A stretch of DNA of 64,000 bases from Levilactobacillus suantsaii. Lineage in GTDB: Bacteria; Bacillota; Bacilli; Lactobacillales; Lactobacillaceae. Both the position numbers and the translations under genes were made by a program. Positions 52,395 to 61,362 of this stretch are shown piece after piece (the first letter of the stretch is position 1; each line of letters begins with the position of its first letter). Below the pieces are notes generated by a model, which saw only the letters and a program-made list of their open reading frames with translations, ran no database searches and had not been told where the DNA came from. Location of the stretch: NCBI RefSeq assembly GCF_004115745.1, contig NZ_QXIL01000005.1, forward strand, positions 1 through 64,000. The letters run 5' to 3'.

Positions 52395-52826
52395 ATGGAT
52401 CAAACAACCAGTTTAGTGGTCGACATTGACGGGACATTATGTGACTTGAAGACGTCGGAACAAAGTTACCTAGACGTGGCGCCGAAGACGCAAGTGATTG
52501 ACCAATTGCGACGCTACCAGGCCGCGGGATTTCATATCATCTTGTTTACGTCACGGCAGATGCGCACCTACAAGGGCAATCTCGGAAAAATCAACAAGTA
52601 CACGGCGCCCATGACCGCCCAGTGGCTGGCCAAATACGCGGTGCCCTACGATGAGATCCTCTTTGGTAAGCCCTGGGCGGGTCGTGGGGGATACTACATC
52701 GATGACCGGGCGTTTCGGCCCAGTGAGTTTATCACCCGCCCGAGGAACTGGAAGCGTTGGTCGCAAAGGAGCGTGACGTGCATTGAGGCGAACTCTAGTG
52801 ATGCTATCAGCCGCCAAGGTGGCTGA
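52395..52826 (+). CDS. HAD-superfamily capsule-biosynthesis phosphatase (EcbF/BcbF type), C-terminus frameshifted
   Basis: Small HAD phosphatase of about 143 aa. The nucleophile motif is VVDIDGTLCDL, motif II is ILFTSRQMRTY, and the family pattern GNLGKINKYTAPMTAQWLAKYAVPYDEILFGKPWAGRGGYYIDDRAFRPSEF is almost exactly that of EcbF/BcbF capsule phosphatases. After RPSEFITRP the frame becomes RNWKRWSQRSVTCIEANSS. One base off, the DNA encodes EELEALVAKERDVH and ends at TGA 52784-52786, overlapping the TTG start of the next gene as expected in an operon. A 1-base deletion near 52740-52742 explains this. The catalytic core is intact, so activity may survive. ATG 52395 follows GGGAGAT. Confidence 0.8.
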   Translation: MDQTTSLVVDIDGTLCDLKTSEQSYLDVAPKTQVIDQLRRYQAAGFHIILFTSRQMRTYKGNLGKINKYTAPMTAQWLAKYAVPYDEILFGKPWAGRGGYYIDDRAFRPSEFITRPRNWKRWSQRSVTCIEANSSDAISRQGG

Positions 52827-54432
52827 AGATATGCAAAATAATTTTGGTTCTATCTATCCCGCCATGATTCCCGTGACCGATGGTGAACGGATCATCGACC
52901 GAACCGTGACCCAGTATGCGGCCGCTTACGACCGGTTATTTATCGTGGTCAACGCCCAAGACACCACGATTACGGATTATATCCAAACTAAGCACTTAGT
53001 TATCAACCCCCTGGTGGTCGCCGATGGGCTGAGTCTGAGCGAGTCGGTCGCCCAGGCTTTGGCCCAGTTGCGGGACCAGGAACCGCTGGGAACCTTAACC
53101 ATCATCTTTGGCGATACCGTGGTCAAATCTGACGCCGTGACCCAACCGGACGTCATCTTGACGCACACGGTCGCCGACGCTGGGCGGTGGACCACCGTTA
53201 CGGTCGATGACCAGCACCATTTAGCCTTTAACGATAAGGTTGTGCCAGTCCCGACCAGCGAAACACTGCACGCTGCCGTGGGGGTCTTTACCCTGAGTGC
53301 GGGCGACTGGTTAGCTGAGCACTGGCAAGGCCAGCGGGGATTTTATGATAATTTATGTCGTTATGACCAGTACCAAACCTTGACGCCGGTAGATGCCCCC
53401 CACTGGATGGACTTTGGTCATCGTGATAAGTACATCGAGGCCAAAAAAGCGGTCGAAGCGCGGTTCTTCAATCACACGACCGTTGATTTCAAACGCGGCA
53501 TTTTGCGCAAAGAGAGTACCGATGTCGACAAATTCCTAGGTGAAATCAAGTGGTATTTGAAGCTGCCCAAGCGTTTGACTTACTTGGCGCCGCGAATCTT
53601 TGACTATTCGTTGAACTACAACGCACCGTTTGTTGAAATGGAATACTTCTCGTACGAGAGTCTCCATAATCTCTTTTTATACGGCAACTTGGAGATTGGG
53701 GTCTGGCGGGAGATTATCGACGAACTCTTCTTTTTGCGGGCCGAAATGGAACGCTACCAGGTGGACGTGGATGAAAGCGAGTATCGAACCACGGTCAGTG
53801 AAATGTATCTGACTAAAACCACTGACCGATTGCACCGGCTGATCAAGGAACAGGATTTCTTTGCTGAGATTGCCGATAAGCCGTTACAGATCAACGGTCA
53901 GACTTTTCCTAGTCTGACGACTATTTTGACAGCGCTACCGGAAGTCTTGGCTCAATCGGGCGTTTTGATCGGTCACCGGTTCAGCATCATTCACGGGGAC
54001 TTTTGTTTGAGCAATGTCTTGTACGACAACACGCAGCGGGTGATGCGCTTGATCGACCCGCGGGGTAAGTTCGGGCGCTTCGACATCTACGGGGATGCCA
54101 AGTACGACTATGCCAAGATGATGCACAGTTTTTCGGGCAAGTATGACTGCATTATTTCGGATATGTTCCAACTTGAGGCGGATACAACGGGAAAAATTAA
54201 CTACCAGTTAGATGTGACGGGAAATGAACAACAGGTCGGTGAGCTCTTCGAACGACAATTGCAGCAACATCTGGGGGATACAACGGTTTATCGTCAAATC
54301 CAACTGATTGAGGCGTTGCTGTTCTTGAGTATGATTCCGTTACACAAAGATAAACCAGAACGTCAAAAGGCCATGTTGGCGGTCGGGGTCACTAAGTTTG
54401 CGCCGTTTATGGCTCAAGTAAGGGAGGATTAG
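52783..54432 (+). CDS. Fused nucleotidyltransferase-like / APH-fold kinase
   Basis: Protein of 549 aa with two parts. Residues 1-225 look like a sugar-nucleotidyltransferase (GT-A-type) domain: LVMLSAAKVAEDMQNNFGSIYPAMIPVTDGERIIDRTV and a central FGDTVVKSDA. Residues about 240-549 form a choline/aminoglycoside-kinase-like domain with the catalytic loop IIHGDFCLSNVLYDN and the metal motif LIDPRGKFG. Such fusions occur in capsule loci and suggest activation of a sugar, polyol or choline-like group. TTG 52783 has AAAGGAG 11 nt upstream and overlaps the corrected stop of the HAD gene; ATG 52801 is the alternative. Substrate unknown. Confidence 0.72.
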   Translation: MRRTLVMLSAAKVAEDMQNNFGSIYPAMIPVTDGERIIDRTVTQYAAAYDRLFIVVNAQDTTITDYIQTKHLVINPLVVADGLSLSESVAQALAQLRDQEPLGTLTIIFGDTVVKSDAVTQPDVILTHTVADAGRWTTVTVDDQHHLAFNDKVVPVPTSETLHAAVGVFTLSAGDWLAEHWQGQRGFYDNLCRYDQYQTLTPVDAPHWMDFGHRDKYIEAKKAVEARFFNHTTVDFKRGILRKESTDVDKFLGEIKWYLKLPKRLTYLAPRIFDYSLNYNAPFVEMEYFSYESLHNLFLYGNLEIGVWREIIDELFFLRAEMERYQVDVDESEYRTTVSEMYLTKTTDRLHRLIKEQDFFAEIADKPLQINGQTFPSLTTILTALPEVLAQSGVLIGHRFSIIHGDFCLSNVLYDNTQRVMRLIDPRGKFGRFDIYGDAKYDYAKMMHSFSGKYDCIISDMFQLEADTTGKINYQLDVTGNEQQVGELFERQLQQHLGDTTVYRQIQLIEALLFLSMIPLHKDKPERQKAMLAVGVTKFAPFMAQVRED

Positions 54433-54434
54433 AC

Positions 54435-55169
54435 ATGCAACTTGTGATTACGATGGCGGGCCGCGGGTCGCGGTTCAAGCGGGTCGGTTACACCCAGCCC
54501 AAGCACGAAATTGAGGTGCGCGGGAAGACTTTATTTGAATGGGCGATGCGCTCACTGCAGGACTTTATCCACGAAAAGTTCTTTTTTGTGGTCCGGCAGG
54601 GACAGTACGACCCGGACCGGCTTAAGGAATTGATTGCGGCCGCTGGGATTCAAAATTACCAGTTGGTGGAGATTGATGCCTTGACATCGGGGCAAGCGGC
54701 GACCGTCATGGCGGCCTTGACCGTGGTGAACCCGCTGGAAAGTGTCGCGATTTATAACATCGACACCTACGTTGAACCCGGTCAAATTCTGCGGTCGGAT
54801 TTGACGAATTGTACCGGTCATTTGACCACCTTTTCCGCGCCGGGCGACCACTGGTCATTCGTGAAGTTGAACGATCAGGGTCAGGTGGTTGACGTGGTCG
54901 AAAAGAAACACATTTCATCGTTAGCGTCGGTCGGGTTTTATTACTTTGACCGTTTCTTGGATTTTGCCAACCTGTACCACCATCACGCGGCCCAGGTCCG
55001 TGAAGATTACGGCGAGACCTTCGTGGCCTCGTTTTATCATTATTTGATTCAAGATCACCCGGGGACGGTGACCACCAAGGAGATTCCGGCGAAGACGGTC
55101 CATGTGTTGGGTACGCCGGAAGAATTGGCCGTTTTTCGGGACGCTAAAAAGCCGTCAACGACGGACTAG
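54435..55169 (+). CDS. Sugar-phosphate nucleotidyltransferase-like protein
   Basis: Protein of 244 aa of the NTP-transferase fold. The N-terminal nucleotide loop reads VITMAGRGSRFKRVGYTQPKHEIEVRGKTLFEWAM, a variant of the usual AAGxGxR-x-PK motif (MAGRGSRF ... QPK). YNIDTYVEP takes the place of the metal-binding Asp region and VEKKHISSLASVGFYYFD is the product-binding region. It starts 2 nt after the kinase fusion stop with GGAGG upstream. Together with the HAD phosphatase and the fused kinase it could make a nucleotide-activated donor for the glycosyltransferases around it. The sugar is unknown. Confidence 0.75.
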   Translation: MQLVITMAGRGSRFKRVGYTQPKHEIEVRGKTLFEWAMRSLQDFIHEKFFFVVRQGQYDPDRLKELIAAAGIQNYQLVEIDALTSGQAATVMAALTVVNPLESVAIYNIDTYVEPGQILRSDLTNCTGHLTTFSAPGDHWSFVKLNDQGQVVDVVEKKHISSLASVGFYYFDRFLDFANLYHHHAAQVREDYGETFVASFYHYLIQDHPGTVTTKEIPAKTVHVLGTPEELAVFRDAKKPSTTD

Positions 55170-55181
55170 GAGGGATTCATT

Positions 55182-57057
55182 GTGCGAACTGTGTGGGCAG
55201 TCATTTGTGGAACGTTACGGGACGAAGTGGATTTTCGGTTGATGCTGGACTATTTGTTGCGGTGTCGCGACCAAGGCATCATTCAGGGTATCGTGTTGAG
55301 CACTTGGCGCGATGAGGTGGCCACCATTCCGGGTTTGGACCAGCAATTAGCTGCCAATCACGTGGCGGTAGTCACCTCACAGCCGCTCGAAAAGAAAATC
55401 GGTCGCTCGACGACGAACTCCTTTAATTATTGGCGCCAAGCCACACAGCTTCAGGCGGCTTTGGATTTTATTCCGGACGACGCCATCGTGATCAAGACCC
55501 GAACGGACCGGGCGTTACCGGCAACACGAAAATTGATGAAGATGTTGGATGAGCCGGATCCCTTGCCGTTGGTCCGTGAAGTGGCCGAGCAACGGGGCCT
55601 CACCGCGTTCCCGCAGGAATTTCACCGCCAAATTGCCATTTTCAAGGCGCGGTCTGGCCGGTTGGTCCAATTCGCGGACTTTGCGTTTATGGGGTATCGC
55701 GAGGATATGGCAAAGCTAATCAACTTTGACGCCGCCGAGTTATATCTGAACCGGGAATTAGTTGCTAACATCCAGTTTTTCATTTACCCGTTCGTCCGGG
55801 ACTATCCCGTTTTGCGTGATTACTATCGAGTCATTAATTTTCGGTTCTTGCTAAGGGATCTTAAGACCTACACAGAACAGGGGGGAACCCAATTTCCGCA
55901 ATTTTTCCAGCGGCTTTACGCGACGTACTTTGGGTTGCTTGCCACCCATTTTCGTATCGGTACTTTAGTTGCCGCGAAGAGTTTAGGCAAGGTGACTTTG
56001 CCCATCGAATTTTCCGACTTTTTCCATTCCGGTCAAGCGGGGCATTTGCGCCACAATGAACTCGGGGTCACTTTTAGGTCGCAAACGATTTTGGACCAGT
56101 TTTTGGCTCAACCCGTTACTGCGGAATCGACAGAGCCTAAACGTAAGCACTGGTGGCGTAAGTCGGCACCCGAACCCGAACAGCCACCAGTTAAAGAAGT
56201 GGCGACCAAGAATATTCTGCAAAAATTACAGCACCCCACGGCGGACCTTTTTGGTCGGATGACATCGGCGGAATACCAAGAGATGCAAGACTTTCGGCAG
56301 AATAAAGACTTCTCGCCGCGTGAGTGGTTGCGACCATTGGCGTCACCTTTAGCCGACCAACCGGGGGATTATGCCCAGTCAGTTCAGTATCAGTTGCCGG
56401 GTATCACGCCAGATCAAGCTGCCAAAATTTGGCGAACTTGCGAACGGGATGGGCGCGTCAGTCAGACCTTACTTGATTTCTGGTTGGAACACGATTTACA
56501 ACCAGCCGATAGTGCCCCTTATTTGATGAGTAGCGCTCGCACGGGGAACCGTTTCAGTACCTTGGTCGTGGGTTGGTTGCTCCGCCAGGGGGTCTTATCA
56601 CCAGGTGATCAAGCCGAAGCCTTGCGGCATCACGGATTTCTTCGGGCGTTTTCATATGCAACATCACCGGATGGACGCCGAAACGGCCGGTTATATTTTG
56701 GCCCGGTATCTATACTTTGTGGACCAGGGAAAACCGGTTGCCAAGAACAGCGTGGTACAGACCAAGTTCGTTTTTCAGGCGTTCTTCCCCACGGGATTTA
56801 AGGTGTTTGAAGAGGCAGTTGGAAAGGACCCGCAGAAAATGATTGCGCTGTTCGATGCCGAAATCGAACGATTACGAAAAGCTCAGAAACGTAAGACCCG
56901 TCAACGGGTGGTCGAAATGGCCTTAGAGATTACCCACGACGTCAAGTATTGGACGTATTTACAGAAGTTCTTCAACGGCCGGTTCAAGCGTTATGAACAA
57001 ACATACACCTATTTGGTGAAGCACCAGCTGTTTGGACCGATGAAACAAGCGAAGTAA
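55182..57057 (+). pseudogene. WavE-like glycosyltransferase, broken by a +1 frameshift
   Basis: The first frame (from GTG 55182, after AGGAGGG) starts TVWAVICGTLRDEVDFRLMLDYLLR and has VLSTWRDEV and the motif AIVIKTRTDRALP, matching the WavE family of cell-surface polysaccharide enzymes. A Pro/Glu-rich linker (about residues 325-345) leads to a helical C-terminal half. After EALRHHG the sense frame shifts: the other frame continues FFGRFHMQHHRMDAETAGYILARYLYF and runs to TAA 57055-57057. Removing one T from TTT at 56637-56639 restores a single frame of 624 aa. As sequenced, the first frame ends at 56801 with nonsense. Either a recent mutation or a sequencing error. Confidence 0.72.
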
Positions 57058-57237
57058 AGGTTAGCTCAGGACTAACTGAAAAGACGTTCCACGGAGATAT
57101 GAGGTGAAGTGGGGATGTCGATAGCTGTAAGTAAATGATTGTTTTCGTAAATGTGCCAACTTACGCGTCATGGTGGAGGGCCAGTTGAGTGACGACGAGC
57201 AATTGGTGCATTTTAACTTTGTGAGGAGGTCGATGGG

Positions 57238-58923
57238 ATGAAACCACTAACGATGCGGCAAATTTCAGCAATCGTAGGCGGAAAATGGGTGAAGGCACCA
57301 GCAGATATGGATCAACCTGTGCTGCATTATGCCCTGTATAAGGGTGAGTTGCGACAGGATATCGGGCCGGCAAATCTACTTTTTGCGATGTCGCTCAAGC
57401 ATTGGCAAGCGGGGACGAAAAACACCGGAATTTACGCCACGACGTTTCGTGACAATCATTCAATGGTTTTAACGCTACAGCCGTACATAGGAATGGCCAT
57501 TGTCGAACGGCCGGTTACTGAAGCCGAAGTTCCTCAATTGATGGTCCCAAACGCGTACGATGCTCTGGAAAAATTAGTCGTTGCGACGGCCAAAGATTAC
57601 ACCGGTAAGAGTATTGGCGTCACGGGGACGGTCGGTAAGAGTACGACCAGAAAATTTATCGCAGACTTACTGAGCCACATTGGCACGACCAGCACCACAC
57701 CAGGGAATCTCAACTCCCGGACCAGTGTCAAAATTCAGGCGATGAACCACGATTGTCGGCAATTCAACGTTTTAGAGATTGCTGCTACGGGACTGAGCTA
57801 CAAGGAACCCGGTCACGGGTTGGGTGGCGTAGCGTCGCTATTGTCGCTTGATTTGGCTGTCTTGACCCAAGTCGATGCGGGGCAAAAGGGCTGGAGTGCC
57901 AGTCGCACAGCGGACATTAAGACTCGGATGGGGGTCGCTTTAAAACCTGGTCAACCATTTTTAGTCAATGCGGACATTAAGAATATTGCGGAAGTTAAAA
58001 CCGACGTCTACCGGTTCACTAAAAATTTGGTCACGTACGGATTGGCTGCGGATAGTGATTATCGGGGGCAAGTCACGGATGGCCAATTAACATTATTTCA
58101 CGGGGAAAATAAGCTGACGACGCTATCGGTATCGGGATTAGATACGGGGACCATTAGTGATGTGATTGGCGCCTTAGCTGCCTACGATTTACTAGGAGGT
58201 ACCATGAGTTCCGCGATTATGGCCGAGTTCAGTCAGCAGTGCGCACATACAACTACCCGAAAAGTAATGCATTTTGAAGCGAATGAACGCCATGTCACGA
58301 TTATTGATGACACGCATAACGCTGAGCGACTATCGGTTAAGAATTTTATTGATTATGCCCAGAATTATCCTGTTGGGGAACGGACCCGAAAGATTTTTAT
58401 TGCGGGACGCATCATCAATTTGCGGCAGCACGCTTACCAGGTCCACAAGGAAGTCCTGGAATCATTAAATCAAGCGCATTTTGATCACTTTTATCTTTAT
58501 GGACCGGAAATCGACCAGGTGATTCCGGTAGCCCAACCAGGGACTTTTGCTGGTTACTATACGACACCCAATCAGATTTTACGGGCAATTGCTGCGGAAC
58601 CACACCAAGATTTGGTCATCTTTATCAAGGGAAGTAGCCGAGATAGCACAATCGATTCAATTGCCCCGCGGTTAGCAAAACGGTTGGCCTATACAAGTAG
58701 TGATCATAATCATTTTGCCATGTCGGTCGTGGCGGAAAATGAGGCGGCATACGTGACCATCGGTGTTGGCCGATTATTGGTCGTTTTGGAGGTACTTAAA
58801 CGCCTGGCGAACGGTAAATTACGGTTGACGGACCAGGTGCCCATCGTCACGGATCTAGCGGCGGAACGCAGTGTCAACAAGGTCGACGTCCGCAAGGGGA
58901 CCAGCTATTGGTCTATGAATTAG
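57238..58923 (+). CDS. MurF-like Mur ligase with start of a PBP-like (S11) domain
   Basis: 561 aa. The Mur-ligase part has an N-terminal MurF-type segment (TMRQISAIVGGKW), the ATP loop GVTGTVGKSTTRKFI (about residue 125), GNLNSRTSVKIQ and the C-terminal EANERHVTIIDDTHNAERLSVKNF. This is the MurF-related fold also used by CapB of poly-gamma-glutamate systems. From residue about 495 the sequence changes to FAMSVVAENEAAYVTIGVGRLLVVLEVLKRLANGKLRLTDQV, which aligns with the start of S11 D,D-carboxypeptidases, but the Ser-x-x-Lys motif is replaced by GVGR. The frame ends in the middle of that domain, and the following gene continues it one base out of frame. GAGGAGG precedes the ATG. Confidence 0.75.
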   Translation: MKPLTMRQISAIVGGKWVKAPADMDQPVLHYALYKGELRQDIGPANLLFAMSLKHWQAGTKNTGIYATTFRDNHSMVLTLQPYIGMAIVERPVTEAEVPQLMVPNAYDALEKLVVATAKDYTGKSIGVTGTVGKSTTRKFIADLLSHIGTTSTTPGNLNSRTSVKIQAMNHDCRQFNVLEIAATGLSYKEPGHGLGGVASLLSLDLAVLTQVDAGQKGWSASRTADIKTRMGVALKPGQPFLVNADIKNIAEVKTDVYRFTKNLVTYGLAADSDYRGQVTDGQLTLFHGENKLTTLSVSGLDTGTISDVIGALAAYDLLGGTMSSAIMAEFSQQCAHTTTRKVMHFEANERHVTIIDDTHNAERLSVKNFIDYAQNYPVGERTRKIFIAGRIINLRQHAYQVHKEVLESLNQAHFDHFYLYGPEIDQVIPVAQPGTFAGYYTTPNQILRAIAAEPHQDLVIFIKGSSRDSTIDSIAPRLAKRLAYTSSDHNHFAMSVVAENEAAYVTIGVGRLLVVLEVLKRLANGKLRLTDQVPIVTDLAAERSVNKVDVRKGTSYWSMN

Positions 58924-60428
58924 TCACCGCTGCTATCGTGGCGTCGGTTCCGGATGTCATTCTTAATTTGGCGGAATATCTGTATGGCAGTAACCATAAA
59001 GCGTTCATTGGGGTTCAACATATGGGTCGGACCTTAGGATTAACGGCAGATACCACGCATAACATTACCGGTCGGCCAACGAAGCGGGCTCAACGAACGT
59101 ACCTGGCGGATCTGAAAAAAATTGGGGCGGCTTATTGCCAACTCCCAAACGAAGTCTTTAGTTTATTGGGCGCACAACACGCCATGTTCAATGGCCACTG
59201 GCTGCAGAAACGGTCGCAATTGACGAAGACGGGTAAAACGCTAGGCTCGATTTTTCAAGATCAACAAGAGCGGACAGGGCTGCTGTTTTGGGTCGCTAAG
59301 CGGCAAAAACACGTGTTGGCAGTCTTGGATAGTCCCCACGTTGCCTATGCGGATGCGTTAGCAGAGGATATGGTGACCGTAGACGCACAGCCAGGGACAC
59401 CAAAGGTCGAATCCGTTACGTTGACGAGTCCAGTGGTCAACTTCTTGGCGGATACTTATTTTGGCGAGGACTATACGCGGCGCCGCAAGCGACACGGCAG
59501 GGAAGATGCTCTGCAAAAATTCGGCTATAGTCATTCGTTTGAAAAGCTCCGTCCATTCTTTGGGCGTGATGCGTACAATGTCTTTAACTTTGAAGCAGTA
59601 TTTGCCCAGGGGGTGAGTCCATTAGATGCCGTCAAACCGTTCGTCTTAGATGCGGCTGCAGCACCAACGTTAGCTGAGTTTAAGCATCTTCATTTTAATT
59701 TAGCTATGTTAGGGAACAATCACGCCAACGACTACGGGTCACGGGCACTGTCCACGACACTGACTCAATTTAATCAGGCGGGAATCTCGACCATTGGCGC
59801 GGGAAATGACCGGTTAGAAGCTCGTAAAATCGTTGAATTGACCTACGGCAATCAGCAAGTGGCGTTGTTTAATGGGTACTGGTACCGTAATCCAGCATAT
59901 AATCTGTTTGATTTTTACGCGAGTGCGGACCATGCCGGGGTGAATTGTCTAGATACGATGATGGCTGATGATATTCGGCAATATAAACAGAGCCATCCAG
60001 GGGCGACGGTCATCGTGAGTGCACACTGGGGGACCGATTACGGGGTCATTAAACCCGCGCAACGGACGACCGCTGAACGACTCGTGCGGGCGGGAGCGGA
60101 CTTAATTATTGGTCATGGGCCCCACCGTCTGCAACCGATCGAATACGTGGGGGCCGTACCAGTCCTTTACAGCATTGGCAATGGTGTCTTCAATAACGAT
60201 GGTGAGTTTGAACGCCGGGGGGTTCCGCCGTATGCGGCGGTTTTACGGTTAGATTTGGCCAAGCGACAACTCTATTGGTGCCCCATCTACGCCAATAACC
60301 TAAAAACTTTTTGGCAACCGGACTTTGTCTCGGCCGCTGACTTTGAGAAGGTGGCCCAGTTCAATCAACCGCGGTTTGCAGTGACGCAGTTGGCGGGGAA
60401 CGTCAATGCCCTAGTCCTCCCATTTTAG
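58908..60428 (+). CDS. CapA-family protein with the remainder of a PBP-like (S11) domain
   Basis: 506 aa from TTG 58908, overlapping the MurF-like frame by 16 nt. The first 140 residues (ELVTAAIVASVPDVILNLAEYLYGS... LGLTADTTHNITGRP) continue the S11 domain cut in the previous frame: this corresponds to the SxN region, where SGND is SVPD, and LTKTGKTLG keeps the KTG box. The rest is a CapA metallophosphatase-like domain: NFLADTYFGEDYTRRRK, LAMLGNNHANDYG, IVSAHWGTDYG and IGHGPHRLQPIE. AAGGGG lies upstream of the TTG, so separate initiation is possible, but the split domain argues for one original protein of about 1060 aa broken by a 1-base deletion. CapA proteins act in poly-gamma-glutamate capsule or related polymer systems. 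Confidence 0.75.
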   Translation: MVYELVTAAIVASVPDVILNLAEYLYGSNHKAFIGVQHMGRTLGLTADTTHNITGRPTKRAQRTYLADLKKIGAAYCQLPNEVFSLLGAQHAMFNGHWLQKRSQLTKTGKTLGSIFQDQQERTGLLFWVAKRQKHVLAVLDSPHVAYADALAEDMVTVDAQPGTPKVESVTLTSPVVNFLADTYFGEDYTRRRKRHGREDALQKFGYSHSFEKLRPFFGRDAYNVFNFEAVFAQGVSPLDAVKPFVLDAAAAPTLAEFKHLHFNLAMLGNNHANDYGSRALSTTLTQFNQAGISTIGAGNDRLEARKIVELTYGNQQVALFNGYWYRNPAYNLFDFYASADHAGVNCLDTMMADDIRQYKQSHPGATVIVSAHWGTDYGVIKPAQRTTAERLVRAGADLIIGHGPHRLQPIEYVGAVPVLYSIGNGVFNNDGEFERRGVPPYAAVLRLDLAKRQLYWCPIYANNLKTFWQPDFVSAADFEKVAQFNQPRFAVTQLAGNVNALVLPF

Positions 60429-60460
60429 CAAACAGAGTATTAGTCTCCTGATCAAAAATT

Positions 60461-60512
60461 AAAAGGCGGGAAGAAAAGTCCTCTAAAATCGAGGCTTTTC
60501 TTCCCACCTTTT
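60461..60512. terminator. Terminator between the CapA-like and cutC-like genes
   Basis: Long stem AAAAGG-GGGAAGAAAAG-CCTC / GAGG-CTTTTCTTCCC-CCTTTT between convergent genes; works in both directions. Confidence 0.9.
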
Positions 60513-60562
60513 GCTATGAAGCTTTAGTTAGACTACGAGCGACTTAGTCGTTTTTGCACGGT

Positions 60563-61186
60563 CTATAACGCTAAGCTATTCGTCCCGATGAAAAAGTTGA
60601 GGCCCAGTTTATCGGCCACTTCGGGGATGTCTGCTGCGGCGACTTCGGCCGCCACTAAGGTGATACCGACACTATCGGCGAGGCGCTTGGTCGTCTGCCA
60701 ATCGTTAAAGCGGTCTTTGGGGTTCCCCACGCTCATGAGTCGGTCAAAGCCCTGGGTGTTGAGCCAATCAATGGCGCCCCCACGATCTTGGGGCCGAATG
60801 GCATCCCAATCGCGGCTGAAGGTCATGGTCATTCCACCGGCGGCGGCTACTAGCGGCCGTAAGCCTTCACGGTCGATACGTTGGTTGGCGTCTAAGGCAC
60901 CAAAGATGACACCATCGACGCCGAGTTGTTGAGCTTCTAAGATATCGGCTTCCATGATTTTGATTTCAACGTCATCGTAGGGGGTGTTGCCACCTCTAGG
61001 GGCAATCACCAAATCAAGACTAACTTGGTGTTCGTGAGCGTAACGGACAGCTTCACCGATGACACCCTTGCTGACGGTAGTGCCACCGACGGCGAGGTTA
61101 TCGGCGAGAGCGACGCGTTTGGCCCCGGCTTCAACGGCGGTGACCAGGGGGCCGTAATTTTCAAGTAATGGTTCAATTAATCGCAA
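60563..61186 (-). CDS. cutC: CutC family protein
   Basis: TIM-barrel protein of 207 aa. The CutC pattern is seen in AVEAGAKRVALADNLAVGGTTVSKGVIGEAVRYA, VIAPRGGNTPYDDVEIKIMEADILEAQQLGVDGVIFGAL and GLNFFIGT. The family was linked to copper homeostasis, but the biochemical role is unsettled. The strand usually reading TFHRAFD is TFSRDWD here, so a normally conserved His-Arg pair is altered. The TTG start at 61186 follows AAAGGATG; an overlapping ATG there is out of frame. Confidence 0.82.
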   Translation of the reverse strand: MRLIEPLLENYGPLVTAVEAGAKRVALADNLAVGGTTVSKGVIGEAVRYAHEHQVSLDLVIAPRGGNTPYDDVEIKIMEADILEAQQLGVDGVIFGALDANQRIDREGLRPLVAAAGGMTMTFSRDWDAIRPQDRGGAIDWLNTQGFDRLMSVGNPKDRFNDWQTTKRLADSVGITLVAAEVAAADIPEVADKLGLNFFIGTNSLAL

Positions 61187-61362
61187 AAAAGGTCATCCTT
61201 TCTAAATTCGGCCGCGGACAGCGGGGAGTATGGTACAATTGATGCACTAATTTCACGAGCGTCCTTTGGCAACTGACGGGTAATCATGCACTCTACATTT
61301 TACGCAGGTTTGCGGTCGGAAGTAAAGGGGCGAGCCTCGTAGTGATGGGAGTAAGAAAAAAC

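Noticed and set aside
53935-54171. Antisense frames inside the kinase fusion and other core genes
   Set aside because: All are shadows of well-supported genes with recognised domains.
58900-58925. Programmed -1 frameshift joining the MurF-like and CapA-like frames
   Set aside because: No slippery heptamer or stimulatory hairpin is evident; a simple deletion or re-initiation is more likely.
41393-60428. Accessory Sec (SecA2/SecY2/Asp) genes expected with a KxYKxGKxW adhesin
   Set aside because: Every gene in the stretch was read and none resembles these; they may lie elsewhere in the genome.
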